Made by a program: the position numbers and the translations under genes. The notes beneath the pieces are model-generated. The model saw nothing but the letters and a program-made list of their open reading frames with translations. It did no database searches and had not been told where the DNA came from. A stretch of DNA of 55,593 nucleotides from Porphyra umbilicalis (lineage: Eukaryota > Rhodophyta > Bangiophyceae > Bangiales > Bangiaceae), in contig KV919177.1 of NCBI GenBank assembly GCA_002049455.2, positions 1 through 55,593 on the forward strand, in the 5' to 3' direction. Below, piece by piece: positions 32,657 to 44,100 of the stretch (positions within the stretch are counted from its first letter, which is position 1; every line of letters starts with the position of its first letter).

Positions 32657-33508
32657 GTGCCCGACTTGGGGTTGCCCGGCGGAACGCGAAAGCGTACGGT
32701 AACAAGATTGTTGCGCCGTGCCTTACTGCACTACGAGATCGCCGCCACGCTTGGCCCGTGCATGCGTGTGATGCGGAGCTGCCGCCCTGTACTTGACACG
32801 GGCGCCGGGGTGAACATAGTGCGAACTAGTGTTCTCCCTGCGAACTGGATGGCTTACGACGAGGATTTGACCACGCTTCCGCGCATCCGAGATGCAAACA
32901 ACAATCGTCTCGTGAAGAAGTATTCCATACATCTGTATGTGGACACCGAAGATGTACGTCTATTTGACCGATTCCTCGTTTCCGAAAACTTGTCAGTCCC
33001 GTGCATCCTTGGCACCGAGTTCATTGAACAAAACATTGAGGCGATCTTGCCGCGTTTGCGTAAGATCGTCTGGCAGGAACACCTGCGTTGCACGGAGGAG
33101 CTTCCTCGGCCAACGCCGATCTTGGCTTGTCTTAATGACAGTGCCTGGGACCGCCATTGGAAAGACAAACCCGCAAGGGTGAGAGCCTGTAAACAGGTAC
33201 GTGTCGACGGACAACAAGAGGAGTTGATCATGGCCACATGTGACACCCCTGGTATGGTTACCATCACATCGAACGCTCGGTTATGCCGACATAAGTCAAT
33301 GGCGGTCGCCCGTGGCCTGGCCATCGTCAAGCCCGACGAACCTTTCTTAGTCAAGTTATGCAACTTTGGCAAAGACCAAGTTATTGTTCGCAGGAACCAG
33401 GGGCTTCGGAACAATGATTCGGATAAAGCACCGTTCTGTAAGCAACGGCCTCCTGCTCGCAGCAACATCTTTTTTTCATCAGTCTTTCCACGAAGAGCCG
33501 GAGCATGA
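32657..33508 (+). pseudogene. Aspartic protease region of pol
   Basis: The retropepsin domain would cleave the Gag-Pol polyprotein. The catalytic triplet sits in VLDTGAGVNIV (GACACGGGCGCC at 32805) and the second conserved block is CILGTEF. A linker to the reverse transcriptase follows (NFGKDQVIVRRNQGL). After Leu near 33406 the frame enters foreign-looking sequence and stops at TGA 33506-33508; the pol frame resumes at 33653 in the same phase. The listed start is simply where the frame opens; in an intact element this would be fused to RT. Confidence 0.75.
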
Positions 33509-33652
33509 GCTGAGCTTTCCAGAAGTGTCTGCCATTTGGCTCTTACATTGGATGGCGAGAAGATTCCAATGGATATATCCGGATATATCTGGATATATCC
33601 CAGATTCTGCTGAAAAGTCCGGATTCTGAAAGGCCCTGGCAAGAACTCAACC
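33404..33652 (+). mobile_element. About 250-bp insertion between protease and RT
   Basis: The pol frame reads RRNQGL up to 33406 and resumes as LGFAEPYQGPI at 33653, the expected continuation. The intervening 249 bp contains two in-frame TGA codons and a triple repeat of GGATATATCC-type units near 33570-33600. CTT occurs at both edges but a clean target duplication is not certain. It could be a small mobile element or a local duplication. Confidence 0.55.
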
Positions 33653-35458
33653 TTGGGGTTTGCAGAACCCTACCAAGGGCCGATTTTGTCCGCAGTCTTA
33701 GATGACAGCAATCCAAAAGATGGAACCGATACTTCAGCGGACGACGCTAGTCGTGACCCACTCGAGGACCTCGACCTCAGTGAGGCTCCCGAGTGTCTGC
33801 ACAAGCAGATTCGAGACATGCTCAAGACGCATTCGTCGATGTGGGATGGAACCCTTGGCGTCAACCGTGCTACGCAGCACGCCATCGTCACTCCTCCAGA
33901 CGCCCTGCCCATACGGGCTCAACCCTACCGGACCGGGCCGTTCAAACGGCAGATCATCGCTGATCAAATCATTAAGATGTTGAAGCTCAACGTCATTGCC
34001 CCTAGCCATAGTGCTTGGGCAAGCCCCGTGGTACTTGTACCAAAGAAGAACGGCAAAGCCCGATTCTGTGTCGACTATCGTTGGTTAAACAACATCACCA
34101 AGAAGGATGCTTATCCCTCGCCTCGGATGGAGGACTGCCTCGACTCCTTGGGAGATGCCCAGGTGTTCACGTCTCTCGACTGCAACGCGGGGTACTGGAA
34201 AGTGCCCTTACGCAAGGAAGACCAAGAGAAGACGGCGTTCACAACGCATTGTGGTATATACCACTGGTTATCAATGCCTTTCGGCTTGACGAACGCGCCC
34301 GCTACCTTTCAGCGCGCGTTGGATATCATCCTCTCGGGCTTGAAGTGGCAGATATGCCTTGTCTACTTAGACGATGTCATCATCTCCGCAAACGCGGAGC
34401 AACATCTCAAAGACGTTGATACGGTTCTGCACCGTCTGCGCAAAGCCGGGGTTACCCTAAACTTGGAAAAGTGCACATGGTTCTCCGACGAAGTCGAGTA
34501 CCTCGGACACATTGTCCGCCCCGGTCAACTGCACGTGCATAACAAGAACGTGGATGCTCTGAAGCACGCCAAGTTCCCAACTACAACGACCTAGCTGAAA
34601 AGCTTCTTGGGCATGTGCAACGTCTATCGACCTTTCGTCAAGGACTTTGCCAAACGAGCGAAGCCCCTGAACGCCCTGACTAGGGCCGAGATGCCACCGG
34701 ATCAACCACCACCGACGGACGTGGCCATCGCCGCCTTCGAAGACCTTCGCAACGCACTGTTGTGCCCACCGGCACTTGCCTCGCCAAAGGCCAATCGGAA
34801 GCTCGTCGTTGACGTTGACGCATGCGCTGACCAAGTTGGGTGTACCCTCCTCCAGGAGGAACCGGGCGAACTGCTTCATCCTGTCGGATATTGGAGCCGA
34901 GGACTCAGTGCTGCAGAGCAAGACTACTTCACAAAGGAGCGCGAATGCCTCGGCGTCGTGTGGGCTGTCCTCAAGTTGAGGCACTTCCTCGATGGGCAAC
35001 GGTTCCTCATCCGAACGGATCACCAAGCACTTAGCTGGATCTACAGCACGACTGACTCAAGCGAACGCTTGATGCGATGGCGACTTCGCTTCTCCGAATA
35101 CACATTCGATATGGTTTATAAACCAGGTGCATCGAACCACTTGCCCGACTTCCTGTCGCGCGCCTCTACGGTGGCGCCGCTAGAAGATATCCATGATGAT
35201 ATACCTTGCCTGGCATTGGCCGAGACGGCCAACGGCTTAAGAACGGGGAGGTACACGGGTACCGACACACCGGAACCGTTGGAGTTCGATGATGTTGTCG
35301 AAGCACAAGAAGCAGACGACTACTGTGTCGAGATGTCCACTCGCGTGGAGCGCGGAACGGCCAAGGCCTTCTTCCGCAACAAGCGTCACGCTCTGTATCG
35401 CCGGACGCCTTACGGCAACCAAATAGCTATACAAAATCATTACGCGAACGCGTCTTGA
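33653..35458 (+). pseudogene. Reverse transcriptase and RNase H of pol, one TAG
   Basis: This region copies element RNA into DNA. RT blocks are complete: IKMLKLNVIAPSHSAWASPV, KARFCVDYRWLNNITKKDAYP, FTSLDCNAGYWKVPL, MPFGLTNAPATFQ, and the catalytic VYLDDVIIS (34361-34384). Then comes TAG at 34592-34594 where the family has Gln (T-T-Q-L-K-S-F-L-G), and the same frame continues as SFLGMCNVYRPF. RNase H residues are visible: VDVDACADQVGC (Asp), KERECLGVV (Glu), IRTDHQALSWI (Asp), and NHLPDFLSRAS (Asp). The frame ends at TGA 35456-35458 after a frameshift near 35435; integrase follows one phase over. Confidence 0.88.
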
Positions 35459-37146
35459 TGCTCGAGCACCACGCCACAGTGGCAGCTCATCCCTGTATGA
35501 ACCGGATGTACTACACCATGCGAAAGGCATATTACTGGCCTTCGATGGTAACGGACATCCACACCACAATCACCAAGGGCACAACTTGTGCCCAAAACCG
35601 CCTCGACTTGCGGCGACACACCACGCCCTTGACGCTGTTCCCGGCTACTGAGCCTCTCACGGAGCTGTCCGTTGACATCTTTGGTCCCATCCCGGCCTCC
35701 AAGAGGGGCAATCGCTTCATCTTGGATATCACCGACCGCTTCGCCAAGCTCACCAAGTGTGTCGCCTTACGGCGAATTACGGCCATGTCCGTGACGTCAG
35801 CCATCATGGACGCGTGGGCGTCCGCCTACGGGCCCCCGGACCGGATCCTATCGGACCAAGGGCCCCAGTTCATGTCGAACTTCTTCATCGCTGTGATGAA
35901 AATGCTTGGCATTGAAACGGTTCGCACCATGGCGTATCATCCCCAAACCAAAGGACAAGTTGAACGGTACAACCGTACCATGGCTACTCAGCTGCGACAC
36001 TACGTCGCCGACGACCCATTACGATGGGACGAGCTACTCCCGGTAATCATCACGGCATGTAATAGCCAACAACACCGGTCTACGGGTATCGCTCCATTCG
36101 AGCTCGTTATCCCAAGGCGGATCCCCAACCTCACGGTTCGCAACTTGCCCCCGGGCACTCCGCTTACCAATAAGGGAACTCTCAAGGATATGTCACCCCT
36201 ACCTCGCAAACGCGAGTTCATGCCCCGCCTGCGCAAGCAGATCCCCATCGTAGTCGAGGCCTTGCGTAAGACGCAGCAACGATACAAACATAACTTCGAC
36301 CATCGCGTCGCAACCCGCGATGCGGACGTCAAGATCGGCGACTAAGTATACACGACCAACCACGATCGGCAAAACAAGCTGCAAAGCAAAGCCATTGGAC
36401 CCTTCGTGGTCATCGACGCAGACGCGGATGCCTCCACGTTTGTCATTGACATTGACGGCGAGGAAAAACGTGTCAGCAGTGACCACGTCACCCCAGCTCC
36501 TCGTCCAACGACGACGGACACGGCTCCACACACCCTGCTAGATGGTCTTGACCAACGCAAGCCACCCCTGGCAACTGCCGATGAGTATGTGGTTGACAAA
36601 CTCACAGGCTTACGCCAGATGGGCGACAACTATAGCGCTAAGGTGCGCTGGTTCGACTACGGGTCGAAAGACGACACCTGGGAACCCCTGGAAAATCTCC
36701 CACGCAACCAGGTGGTGCGCTTTTTTCGACAGAAGATGAAGCATGTACCAGGGTACGAATGGAAAACGCCAACACGGCGAAGTCGCCGACAAGCCGGGCT
36801 CACAACCGTGGCCAACATCGTCATGGACTCCACGTGGATGCCCACTATCCAACATGTCAAAGTTACCGGTGACGGAGAAATCCATGCCTTTGCCTCGTGG
36901 ACAGATTCAACTACCGCCGCCGAAATTAAGGAAGTAATTCGTGTCGCATGGCTTAAGTCCACTCTGCCGTCCATGACGCGCAACTTTGCGTATGGTCCCC
37001 AACTTGCCTTGCGGCATTTCCCTCGGCTGAACCGTGTTTACGGTCCGTACACATATGTGTGGCCGAAATCCGCGCAGGCGACACTGATCGGGAGCGATCC
37101 CTCTGTACCAGTGCTCTTCAACAGGTTTCTGGTACCCCCGGTTTAG
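35455..37146 (+). pseudogene. Integrase and chromodomain of pol, one TAA
   Basis: Integrase inserts the cDNA; the chromodomain steers it to chromatin. The zinc-binding head keeps its two His (HHATVAAH) but reads KGTTCAQNR, so the first Cys of the usual C-x2-C is Gly. The catalytic core is intact: SVDIFGPIP, LSDQGPQFMS, QVERYNRTM, with exact D-35-E spacing. After KIGD a TAA at 36343-36345 interrupts, and the frame continues (VYTTNHDRQNKLQ, GPFVVIDAD). The chromodomain spans about 36580-36725 (DEYVVDKLTGLRQMG, VRWFDYGSKDDTWEPLENL), which places the element among chromoviruses. The part after the chromodomain (to TAG 37144-37146) is not a standard domain. Confidence 0.87.
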
Positions 37147-37365
37147 CACTTGGACTCAGTCCTTCGACGCTTGGTGACAACCAGAGAGGAAGCAACCGTG
37201 GTCATACCACAATGGACCAACACCAGTTGGTACGCTACCGCCACACGCGCATGTTTCGAGTACGAAGTACTTTTATCAACAGATGCAAGGGATACGAATC
37301 CCACAACATGGGCCATGCTGGCCTGCCACTTCCTTCATCGCTATGACGATAAACAGAAAAACTGA
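37147..37365 (+). other. In-frame extension beyond the pol TAG
   Basis: The integrase frame stays open after TAG 37144-37146 to TGA 37363-37365. It encodes a protein-like segment with PQWTNTSWYATA and FEYEVLLSTDA. The preceding codons read LVPPV, so TAG may replace a Gln codon. Whether this belonged to the original pol protein is inferred. Confidence 0.45.
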
Positions 37366-37848
37366 GAAGTGGATACAAACACGACAAACGACTAACAATC
37401 ACATGACGAAGCAACATCAACGTCTGAAAGGCGTAAGCCCCCGACATTTGCACCCCCTCCCGCCAGGGTCAGCCGAGCAAGTCACTTAACAGTGATCCCC
37501 GCAACTCCTCCTCCTCATCACTACGACGCGAGTCGCGACGTTAAGTGTGGCGAGAGCCAACGCGGGCACCCGACTCCTGGGGCACGCTGCGCGCGCGCGT
37601 ATTGCGTGCCGAGGGCGGAACCCCGCTTGACGGCCCCCCGTCAGCATGGGCGCGACGCCCCAGAACGCTCTGAGCGTTGAAGCGCGTCGGCGCCGGCACC
37701 TCCTCCGGCTGAACAGCCTCGAGATGCTGAGCAAAGCGCTAGTAGTTGGCATCGCCATCGACGGCGCGAGCCACGGCCTGCCCAATGATGGCACAGGCCG
37801 ACTCGACCCCTCGGCCGTCCGCCCGCTCCACAGAACGGCGCAAGCCAG

Positions 37849-39495
37849 TCACTTAATCCACCCAGGCATGCGCCACCGCTGACACCGCAGCCCCAAGGGG
37901 CGCGCGAAGGCGCACGTCGCGCACGCGCGCCGACCCAAGCAAGGCAACCGCCGCGGAGGAAGAGGCACGCGTCGGCGAAGTGGCCCCGATGGCCCAGGGC
38001 GGCGATGCCGACCGCGAGCGATCGCGACGCGGCGACCGCGAGCGATCGCAACGTGGCGAACGCGGACGGTGGTAACCACCACGGTCGCCACTGATGGCAT
38101 AAGCCCCTCCCAGATGGGTCTGCCGACCGCGATGCCACACCCTGAGGTGACTTGGAGGACCGGTGCCACATGGGCAGGCGCGTTCGGGTCAGGTGCCCAG
38201 TTGAAGTCCACACACGCGTGTCGATGGCAAAAGCCGAGCTCCTTGGTCCCATGGACCGTCACGCGCACTTGCCGCGCCACGCCGGTTTCCCGGTCCCGAC
38301 GGACCACGTCCTTGAGGACGACCCCGCAAGGGAACCCGTCCATTGCGCGGCGCTTCTTTCCATACAAGGCATGTGCCGCCTCGCCGTCAGGCGCCTTACG
38401 CAGTTTGGACGTGTTTAGGACGTCGAAGTGACGAAATGTCTTCTCGTCCAGACGGACAAAGACCTTGTCCTCTTGAAGGGTGCGAACCTAAGCCGCAATC
38501 AGATTGCAGTAGTACTCCGAGTACACGATCTGCCAGGCAGAGCTATATTCGTTTCGCAACGAGTGCGCCAAGTACGACACCACCACCGGGGTCGCCACCC
38601 ATAGATCGGTCTTGGTCTCCCAGTCAGGGACTGGCGGAAGCCAACGAGACAAGTCAAATAACTTCGGCGCCCGGAGGAATCCGGCTGACCACTCCGTCGG
38701 CAGCAGCCAGCGACCGCGGAAGAACTGTGTGTCCGCCGCGTGGCGATGGTCGGTCGCGAACATCGGCACGCGAAAGGGGTTCGGTAGCTCGCTCATGCGA
38801 GGGCTGTTGTCCTCATCGACCGCAGCATTCTCCTCCGCCGCCACCAGCGTAGGCTGATCCAGGTACTCCGCCAATCCGGCATCGTGACCGATCGGGACCG
38901 CGAGGTCCGTGGCCACCGAGCGCGCGAGAAAGACGGCCTTAGGCCAGTTCCGCAACAGGCGGAAAAACGAGTTGGCTGCCGCCTCGAAGGTCTCGGTACC
39001 CCTCACCGGAAGCAACAACGCGTTGGTGTATACCAAACGGTGGAAGGGGTGCACGGGCACCTGGTACCGGATGTCTTCGTTGCAAAACGACATGACCTCG
39101 TATATACGGCGCTGTGGCCCCTGGTTCCCAAAGAACGGGTCCCCATGGACCTCGGCCACGCGGTCACCCGCATAGATGGGCGCGCCGTGTTCGGCCAACA
39201 CGTCGACGAAGCCCGGCAGGGCCTCCTAGCGCTCGTGAAGACGCCGAGTGTGCGCGCGAGCGCGGTTGCGAATGCAAACTTCATACAGACCATGGTCAGC
39301 AATGACCGGGACCCCGTCGACGACCTCGGTTGGGCCCACATGGGCATAGAACATGCCGCTAGGCCTCAACTGACGAACCACCTCCGGGTCGGTGGACCGT
39401 TCGACATCGGGTCCGTCACCCCCCGCGGCGTGAGGCACGGGCGCCTCGCCGTTGGCATGGCCGCCGTCAACCGCCATCGCGGCCTGGTCAGCCAT
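37849..39495 (-). pseudogene. Antisense ORF between pol and 3' LTR, two TAG
   Basis: I do not recognise the family. One minus-strand frame runs from about 39495 to 37849, broken only by TAG at 39226-39228 and 38488-38490. The text on both sides of each stop reads as ordinary globular protein, unlike shadow frames: PSGMFYAHVGPTEVVDG, VHGDPFFGNQGPQRRIYEV, VPVHPFHRLVYTNALLLPV, SNSFF-like helices, WLPPVPDWETKTDLWV, then after the second stop VFVRLDEKTFRHFDVLN and GFCHRHACVDFNWAPDPN. Its position resembles the extra antisense ORFs of some large plant Ty3 elements. It could also be part of a different element nested here. There is no transmembrane segment or signal peptide I can point to. Both stops fit CAG to TAG. 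Confidence 0.6.
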
Positions 39496-39627
39496 ACCGG
39501 AACTTGGGTGCGAACGCTTCCTCCTCCCGTACGTAGCCGCAAGGCAAATCGTCCGCGCCGCCGGCAGTTACCGCCGCGCCGCCAGGCAACCCGCACACGC
39601 CGCAAGGCGAACCACCCGCGTCATCGG

Positions 39628-39800
39628 CCTTGCCGCCCTTGCCGCCGCCGCGCTTAGCCGCCGGGCTCGGCGCCCTTGCCGCCGCCGCGCTATGCCACCA
39701 GGCTTGCCGCCCTTGCCGCCGCCGCGCTTCGCCGCCGGGCTTGCCGCCCTTGCTGCCGCCGCGCTGAGCAGCCGGGCTGGCCACCGACGCCAACGGGCTC
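39628..39800 (-). repeat. GC-rich tandem repeat, CTTGCCGCC type
   Basis: Imperfect units of about 54 bp containing CCCTTGCCGCCGCCGCGC recur three times and then decay to 39900. They lie upstream of the antisense ORF, where the minus strand would encode Gly/Lys/Ala-rich text. Confidence 0.65.
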
Positions 39801-40089
39801 GTCGCCCTTGCAGCCGACCTTGCCGGCCTTGCCGCCCTTGCGTACCGCCGCCGGGCTCGCTGCCCTTGCGCACCGCCACCGGCCTTGCCGCCATTGCCGA
39901 CTTGCCGCCCTTTCGCCTTGCCGCAGGGCGCTCCGCCCCCTCTCCCCACAACGCAAACTCACACTCACCGGGTCCGTAACCTCGCGGTTTGCCACCTCGC
40001 GGTAGAGCAACCCCCACTCAAGCAATGCCGTTGGGCCTCAACCTGTGCACGAGCACGAGGACACGGGATGGCCCCGTGCCGACAAACCC

Positions 40090-40410
40090 GGACCCGCGTC
40101 CCGGCTTTCGCCTCGTCGCCGGGGTTGTCAAACTCCGAAGAGGTAGACGCCACCCGAAAACGACGACGGCCACCCAGCACGCGCTGCACAACACACACGA
40201 CACGGTGGTAACTGGTCTCGGGGTACGTACCCCCCCCCACTCTCGGCAACACGGACCCGCGTCCCGGCTTTCGCCTTGTCGCCGGGGTAGTCAAACCCCG
40301 ACGAAGTAGGCGCCACTCGGCACCGACGACGGTCACCCCAGCACATGCTGCACGACGCCCCCGCACACCGACGGGTCTTAACCCCGACGCTCGTCACCCG
40401 GCCCCCGGCC
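40090..40410 (+). repeat. About 160-bp direct repeat inside retrotransposon
   Basis: Two diverged copies starting GGACCCGCGTCCCGGCTTTC at 40090 and 40253 share GTCGCCGGGGT, CAAAC and CCCAGCAC blocks. No gene is supported between the repeats and the 3' LTR. Confidence 0.7.
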
Positions 40411-40710
40411 GCCTGGCCCGCACTCTGACGCATAACCGCCTACTTGGGCGCGCGTACGCCTAAGCGTCGATCTGACCAGCAGCGCAAGATGCTCGCCACA
40501 CATGCACGCGCGTGCGTGGCCGGACGGCCGCGACCGGCGACGGAGAACCGCCACCTCCCCCCGATCGGGACTGGGCGGCGCGCCCCCCCCCACGACTCCC
40601 GCCGCCTGGGCGGTTACGCCCGCGCGGGCCCGTAAGAGGCCGCGATCGCCCAATCGGGTTTAACCATCCTCGGATCTCACCGGGACGGCTCGAATCTCGC
40701 GTTGGAAGTA

Positions 40711-41107
40711 TGTAGCATATCTCTGCTGACAATTGGCAATTTGCCACAAGTAGCCTCCTTGACGGGCCGACGCCCATGTATTGTGGGAATTGGCCTGTGG
40801 CACGCCTTTTGGGGGGGTTACTTCCGCATTGTTCATTTCTTATTGTTTGTTTGCTTGCCTGTCTTATCTGTCTGCCGGCACTCATTACGATCGCTTGTAA
40901 TCGGACGGTCGATCGACCAGTGTCCTCGTTTATATTAAATCACTATGGGTCCGGGGTCGCCGTCGTGGGCACCACCCGACTTCCCATCGGATGCGTTTAA
41001 ACAAAAGATCTTTCTTCCACGCGGCGACGGCGATGGAACTCGCTTTATTGCTTGGCTGCGGTCGGTCTCAATACACTGGTTATTGCACCAACGTTATTAA
41101 TACCACA
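40711..41107 (+). repeat. 3' LTR
   Basis: 397 bp beginning TGTAGCATATCTCTGCT and ending TTATTAATACCACA, with about 30 differences from the 5' LTR counted by eye. No convincing polypurine tract precedes it. Confidence 0.92.
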
Positions 41108-41112
41108 GCAGC
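41108..41112 (+). repeat. Target site duplication GCAGC, right
   Basis: Five bases immediately after the CA end of the 3' LTR, identical to 30558-30562. Confidence 0.88.
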
Positions 41113-44100
41113 CGAAAAAGCGGGCGTGCCGGTCTTCGACAGCGTCGGCGCCACGGCTGGCGCGAAAGGGGGGGACGGATGGCGCGCCAAAAGCCGCCTA
41201 TACTTGCCCGTTCGCGCCGCCCAAACTTCAACCTCGAGGACAGAGTGAGCGCCGGCGTCGCGCCACAGATTGTCCACACTCTGTGGAGGGCCTAGGGGAT
41301 GTTTACATAAATCCACACGGAAGGCTGGCCTGCAGACTGGTAGGGTGTAGTGGGGGGGTGGTGGTAGTTCTGGCTGCTGTGACCTTCGGAGGGCAAAAAA
41401 GACATGACGCAATTCTACGCTTTGTGACTCAAAAGGCCGGTCATAGCAGCGTCCTCGCTGCTCTCGGTGACAGGGGCAACAATGTAGACGCGTTCCAGAA
41501 TCGACACCCAAAGAAGCGTCTCGTGCCCACTCCAGCAATACCGGCAATCAGTCCTCATTGATAACGAAGACAAGAGAATGAAATACAATATTTACATAGT
41601 AGCCCCTCTGGATCATGGAGGTGATTGTGGCCCTAACAAGTACAGCTTGGTTCCCAAAAACACTAACGACGCAGACACGCCAGTTTCGTCCGGTCAACGG
41701 CCGTTCTCTGCGTTCGGCGAGGTTCCGAGCGCAAAAGGCCCAGAAAATACCAGAGCCAACGACGAAGAAAGGGGGGGGTCTCAGTGCAAGAACGAACGCG
41801 TGCGACCTTGCTCTGTGAAGAAGAAATATTGGCCTTCGGCATGGACGACGTTCCGTTGCTAGTGCTGTCTCTGAGCAAAAACAACCAGGGCGTACTCAGG
41901 CAAAGCATGCGGAAATATATTAGCCAGGGGGGGCTGAGTGGAACAGCTGGTCGAGGGGTATGAGCTGCGACTAAATGGTGCGTGGGAGTGGTGGTTTTAG
42001 AAGACTGTCGTGACGTCGCGATTGTCATCATTGCTGGGCAAGGGATACCGACTGGTTGGTCGAGGACTTCAGGACGGTCGCGGGGGGGGGGAGGTGGGTC
42101 GACGTTGAGGTCTTTGCTCAGCATTCTTCAGAATAGGCGGATTCCGCAATCAAGAGGGCAAGAAACACGGATGACCCATTTGAAAAGAATGGAAATACAT
42201 CGAAAAGAGTCGGCACCAGCAATTCCGGGCAGCAGAGAGGGGGGGCAACCGGATGCGGACTCATAGAAATATGAAAAAAGATGTGCCACTTTTGAGCCCA
42301 ACATGAGGCGGATATTGGATGGCTCACATCGCTTGCCCATGGGACGTGCATGTCCTATCGTTTTCTCGGTTGGCTGAGAGGCGTTCTCAGGAGCGACGAC
42401 AGCCTATCGTTATTCCTCGCCGAGATGACGACATGCTGAGAATCGCTTTCACATCCGGCAACAGGTGTATGCATGGTCTCCGGGCCAAGCCCAGCGGTGC
42501 GGATCATGCACCAAACTATATAGTAGAGACCTTTGGCATGTCAAATGTGGGTCGACGGCGTGGGTCGGGGACACGTTTCACGCCACGTTAAGCCTTGGAC
42601 CCACATTTCCATCCCATATATCGCTAAGGAGGCCCTTCGACCCACGTCAAAAAACAGTATCGGCCGAGGTGACCGCAGCCACATAGCAGTCCATGAGTAG
42701 CTTACATGGCTGTTTCCGCCAATCGCTGGCATCCGTTGGCCTTCGATGCCCGGTCTTACGGGTTGCGAAGGACAGTCGGCCCATCACTCTTCTTGCACAT
42801 GTCCGGCGCCCTTCCCCCGCCGCGTCTCCTCAATGCCATTGATACCCATTCCCCCACCACCCACCCACCCACCCACCGACGATCATTTCTGTTCCATTTT
42901 TACCACGCTGCTTCGATCATGGCCTTCTGCAGTCCACGCGCGATCGAAGGCGTACGCACAGGGTACCGTCACCGGCGCCGTCGACAGTACACCAGCAATC
43001 GCAGGCGTGCGTACAGGGCGCCGTCACCGGCGCAGTCGGCAGTGCATTCAAAGTCGCAGGCGAGGGCGCACGGCGCCGTCACCGGCGCCGTCAGGAGTCT
43101 CTGCCCCATCACACTGTAAGCGAATCCGCAAGGAGTGTGGCAGACTGCCGACCCCCTTTCTATACATGCTGAAGCTCCAAAGGGTGGATGTGGCTTCCTT
43201 AAAGAACCAGACGGGCGACCCACAAATTATCCACATCCGATACCCACGTCGCAGTTGCCGAAGGTCTGTAGCGTCTATTCCCCTGATATTGAGGATCAAT
43301 TGATCATACTTTCGCGAGACAAAGGAATCTTTCTTCCTTGCCGTGCACGTTCTGGTGCCCTCAGGTACCCTTGAACATTCCAACGGGTAAGACGGACACG
43401 CTGCATTCGCCTGTGTCGAAAAAAAAAAACAGAACGGAGGTCAGAAAGATTCATTTTTGAGGTGCCTCATGTAGGATCAATTTATCCTCAGAGGATCAAA
43501 TGGTCCCTTCAGGGGAGTAGACACTAGAGCAGCACCAAATTTTGGTGCGGAAGGGTGCCCAGCGGTCAGATTTATAGTGCACGATCCGCACCTCGTGTGA
43601 GGAGGGTGTCGATCCGACACTATAATCCGGTGGTTTGGTGTCAGATCTGCACCATCCCAACGTTTGGTGCAGCGTATGGGGGAAACCCCCGTTCGAAAAC
43701 AGTCAAACCATTGGAAATTGACCAACCAATGTGCATTATTGCGTGCCATGACGCTCGCAATCCCGCGCGAAGCGCTCTCCGCGTGCCAAGTGTCCAATTT
43801 CCTCACTGCCACATCATCTTTGAATGCCACTTTGATAGTCCAGTAGGCCTGCACAGGTCGACAGGGCAGCTCATGGCAGCGGCATGATTGAAGATTGTGC
43901 TTTTCAACTCATCATGTCCTCGTTGACACCGTGTCCGCGCAGAAGGACGCCGACGACACCGTCACAGCCCCACTAAGTGCCACTTTCCTGCCTCATCAAC
44001 GTCCGGCGAGCTTTCATAGCCATCGTCCGCCATGAAGCCAACTGTCAAGAAGGTGAGCGTCCCGGGGCGTGATTTGGGGTAGTCTCCTCCTAAGTTGCTC

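Larger units (their letters stand above)
30563..41107 (+). mobile_element. Ty3-type chromovirus LTR retrotransposon, degraded
   Basis: This 10.5-kb element is defined by 396/397-bp LTRs (TGTAGC...ACCACA) and a perfect 5-bp target duplication, GCAGC, at 30558-30562 and 41108-41112. Domain order is gag with a zinc knuckle, protease, reverse transcriptase, RNase H, integrase, chromodomain, which is the Ty3/chromovirus order. By eye the LTRs differ at about 30 positions (near 92% identity), so the insertion is old. It carries at least two frameshifts in gag, an insertion of about 250 bp between protease and RT, a frameshift between RNase H and integrase, and several in-frame stops. An antisense ORF lies between pol and the 3' LTR. 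Confidence 0.92.

Noticed and set aside
40660..40710. Possible tRNA-like GGCTCGAATC stretch before the 3' LTR
   Set aside because: No cloverleaf, A-box or acceptor pairing could be found around it.
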